A stretch of 15,102 bases of DNA from the NCBI GenBank assembly GCA_945927915.1, contig CAMEMX010000010.1:1-15102 (forward strand). The letters are read 5' to 3'. Made by a program: the position numbers and the translations under genes. Below, in pieces: positions 13,667 to 15,102 of this stretch. The stretch's first letter is position 1. Each line of letters begins with the position of its first letter. The notes beneath the pieces are model-generated. The model was not told the DNA's origin and made no database searches. It worked only from the letters and a program-made list of their open reading frames with translations. The stretch is from an uncultured Clostridia bacterium. GTDB taxonomy: Bacteria > Bacillota > Clostridia > Oscillospirales > Oscillospiraceae.

Positions 13667-15102
13667 GTGGCTAAGAATACGCAGCAGCCGGAGCTTTCGA
13701 TGGTGGATCAGGTTCGTATCCGCCGTGAGAAGCTCGCGCAGCTTCAGCAGGAGGGGATGAATCCCTTCGCACAGACCAAATTCGCATTCGATACCAACAG
13801 CGCCGAGATCAAGGATTCCTTTGATCAGATGGAGGGGAAGTCTGTCTCCGTCAGCGGTCGTCTCATGTCCAAGCGCGGCATGGGCAAGGTGCTGTTCTGC
13901 GACCTGCAGGACGCGGCAGGACGCATCCAGATCTATCTGAAGTTCGACGAGATGGACGAGGCTGTGTTTGAACGCTGCCGCAAGCTCGACATCGGTGACA
14001 TTGTCGGCGTCCATGGCGATGTTTTCCGCACGCAGCGCGGCGAGATCTCTGTCCGCGCGCATGATGTTGTTCTTCTGGCGAAAGCGCTGCTGCCGCTGCC
14101 CGATAAGTTCCATGGTCTGACGAACCTTGAAACGCGTTATCGCCAGCGCTACGTCGACCTTATCGTGAACCCCAACGTCAAGGATACGTTTGTCAAGCGC
14201 AGCCTTATCCTGCGCGAGCTGCGCAGCTTCCTGGATGGGCGCGGCTTCCTGGAAGTCGATACGCCGATCCTGACGCCGTTTGAGATCGGCGCCTCTGCTC
14301 GCCCGTTCTACACGCACCACAATACCCTCAATATGGACATGGTGCTCCGCATTGAAACGGAGCTGTATCTGAAACGCCTCATCGTCGGCGGCATGGACCG
14401 CGTCTATGAGGTCGGTCGGATCTTCCGCAACGAGGGCATGGATCCGAAGCACAATCCGGAATTCACCACGATCGAGCTTTATCAGGCATATACGGATTTC
14501 CACGGCATGATGGATCTTGTCGAGGATATGATGAAGCAGGTTGCGCAGAATGTTTGCGGCAGCCTTGTCGTGCCGTATCAGGGTCACGAGATCGACCTCG
14601 GACACTGGGAGCGCCTGACGATGGTCGATGCCGTGAAGAAGTACAGCGGCGTCGATTTCCGCGATTGGAAAACGGATGCAGATGCCATCGCCTGCGCAAA
14701 GGAGCACCACGTCGCGCTGCCTGAGGTGCCGACCAAGGGTGCGATCCTTGCGGAATTCTTTGATGCTTTCGTTGAGGACAAGCTGATCCAGCCGACGTTT
14801 ATCTATGATTACCCCGTGGAGATCAGCCCGCTTGCCAAGCGCAAGCCGGATGATCCCGCGTTCACCGAGCGCTTTGAATACTTCATCAACGCCACGGAAT
14901 TCGGCAATGCCTTCTCTGAGCTGAACGATCCCATCGACCAGCGCGCCCGTTTCGAGCGGCAGGTCGCGGAGCGCAAGTCGCTCGATCCCAACTGCCGTGC
15001 GAAGGTGGACTACGACTTTATCAATGCGTTGGAATACGGTATGCCGCCTACGGGTGGTCTTGGCTTCGGCATTGACCGTCTTGTCATGCTCCTGACCGAC
15101 AG
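13667..15102 (+). CDS. lysS: Lysyl-tRNA synthetase, class II (3' end cut by window edge)
   Basis: This enzyme charges tRNA-Lys with lysine using ATP. From a GTG start (AGGAGG at 13655-13660, 6 nt upstream) the frame stays open for 478 codons to the window edge. The N-terminal OB-fold anticodon-binding domain covers about residues 55-150 (SVSGRLMSKRGMGKVLF, RIQIYLKFDE). The class II core has ETRYRQRYVDLIVN, then motif 1 around FLEVDTPILTPF, ARPFYTHHN, ELYLKRLIVGGMDRVYEVGR, motif 2 FRNEGMDPKHNPEF (Arg254, Glu256) and motif 3 GLGFGIDR (Arg471). Motif 3 is at the very end, so only about 20 or more residues are missing. An ATG at 13700 is in frame but has no better site. A long antisense frame over this gene is a codon-bias artefact. 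Confidence 0.97.
   Translation, partial: MAKNTQQPELSMVDQVRIRREKLAQLQQEGMNPFAQTKFAFDTNSAEIKDSFDQMEGKSVSVSGRLMSKRGMGKVLFCDLQDAAGRIQIYLKFDEMDEAVFERCRKLDIGDIVGVHGDVFRTQRGEISVRAHDVVLLAKALLPLPDKFHGLTNLETRYRQRYVDLIVNPNVKDTFVKRSLILRELRSFLDGRGFLEVDTPILTPFEIGASARPFYTHHNTLNMDMVLRIETELYLKRLIVGGMDRVYEVGRIFRNEGMDPKHNPEFTTIELYQAYTDFHGMMDLVEDMMKQVAQNVCGSLVVPYQGHEIDLGHWERLTMVDAVKKYSGVDFRDWKTDADAIACAKEHHVALPEVPTKGAILAEFFDAFVEDKLIQPTFIYDYPVEISPLAKRKPDDPAFTERFEYFINATEFGNAFSELNDPIDQRARFERQVAERKSLDPNCRAKVDYDFINALEYGMPPTGGLGFGIDRLVMLLTD

Noticed and set aside
14270..14320. Unusual TPFEIGASARPF segment in lysyl-tRNA synthetase in place of the common GGA.ARPF form
   Set aside because: All catalytic motifs around it are intact, so it looks like lineage variation rather than a paralogue.
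13124..14710. 528-codon open frame on the minus strand across greA and lysS
   Set aside because: It lies opposite two unmistakable, well-conserved genes. Its sequence has no recognisable domain; it is a codon-usage shadow typical of GC-rich third positions.

Overview
The window looks like a chromosomal segment of a low-to-moderate GC (mid-50s by eye) Clostridia-type Firmicute, plausibly a gut Oscillospirales/Ruminococcaceae relative. The reasons are strong AGGAGG-type ribosome binding sites, TTGACA/TATAAT promoters, an FMN riboswitch in front of a RibU-type ECF transporter subunit, a DUF4830 protein, a TetR/ABC-2 cassette, and a regulator-ftsE-ftsX-M23-S41 block followed by greA-lysS. The lineage assignment is an inference. 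No rRNA, tRNA, CRISPR array, insertion sequence or phage module was seen.

Left part (1-2002, + strand): the C-terminal half of a TetR-type repressor, an ABC ATPase and an ABC-2 permease are packed with 2-nt or overlapping junctions, so this is probably one self-regulated efflux operon. A 236-nt gap with a promoter-like region follows. Then comes the most distinctive gene (2239-5286), a 1015-residue exported protein. It carries an N-terminal CHAP-like cysteine amidase, six roughly 40-residue FD..YY...DL...HF...G..EGR..S repeats, two ricin-type beta-trefoil domains and a C-terminal lysozyme-like domain. It is insulated by a 15-bp hairpin terminator.

Middle (5336-6828, - strand): a RibU-like riboflavin S component is preceded by a complete promoter, FMN riboswitch and intrinsic terminator. 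Upstream of that on the same strand lies a membrane-anchored DUF4830 protein. Divergent from it, an RsuA/RluB-type pseudouridine synthase starts at 6908 (+).

Right part (7827-15102, + strand): a CdaR/PucR-type regulator sits 17 nt upstream of ftsE, and ftsX, a coiled-coil M23 peptidase and an S41 C-terminal processing peptidase follow. By analogy with FtsEX-CwlO/PcsB systems, FtsEX would gate the M23 enzyme across the membrane, and the S41 protease could process the hydrolase or its regulators. Four copies of a TTTTGACGAAAA-like element surround the regulator's promoter and suggest a dedicated operator set. A strong promoter then drives greA and lysS; lysS runs off the right edge.

The best candidates for unexplored biology are the double-catalytic, double-lectin exported protein, the TTTTGACGAAAA element array in front of the regulator-ftsEX operon, and the layout of the FMN-riboswitch expression platform. 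Most of the rest is recognisable housekeeping.
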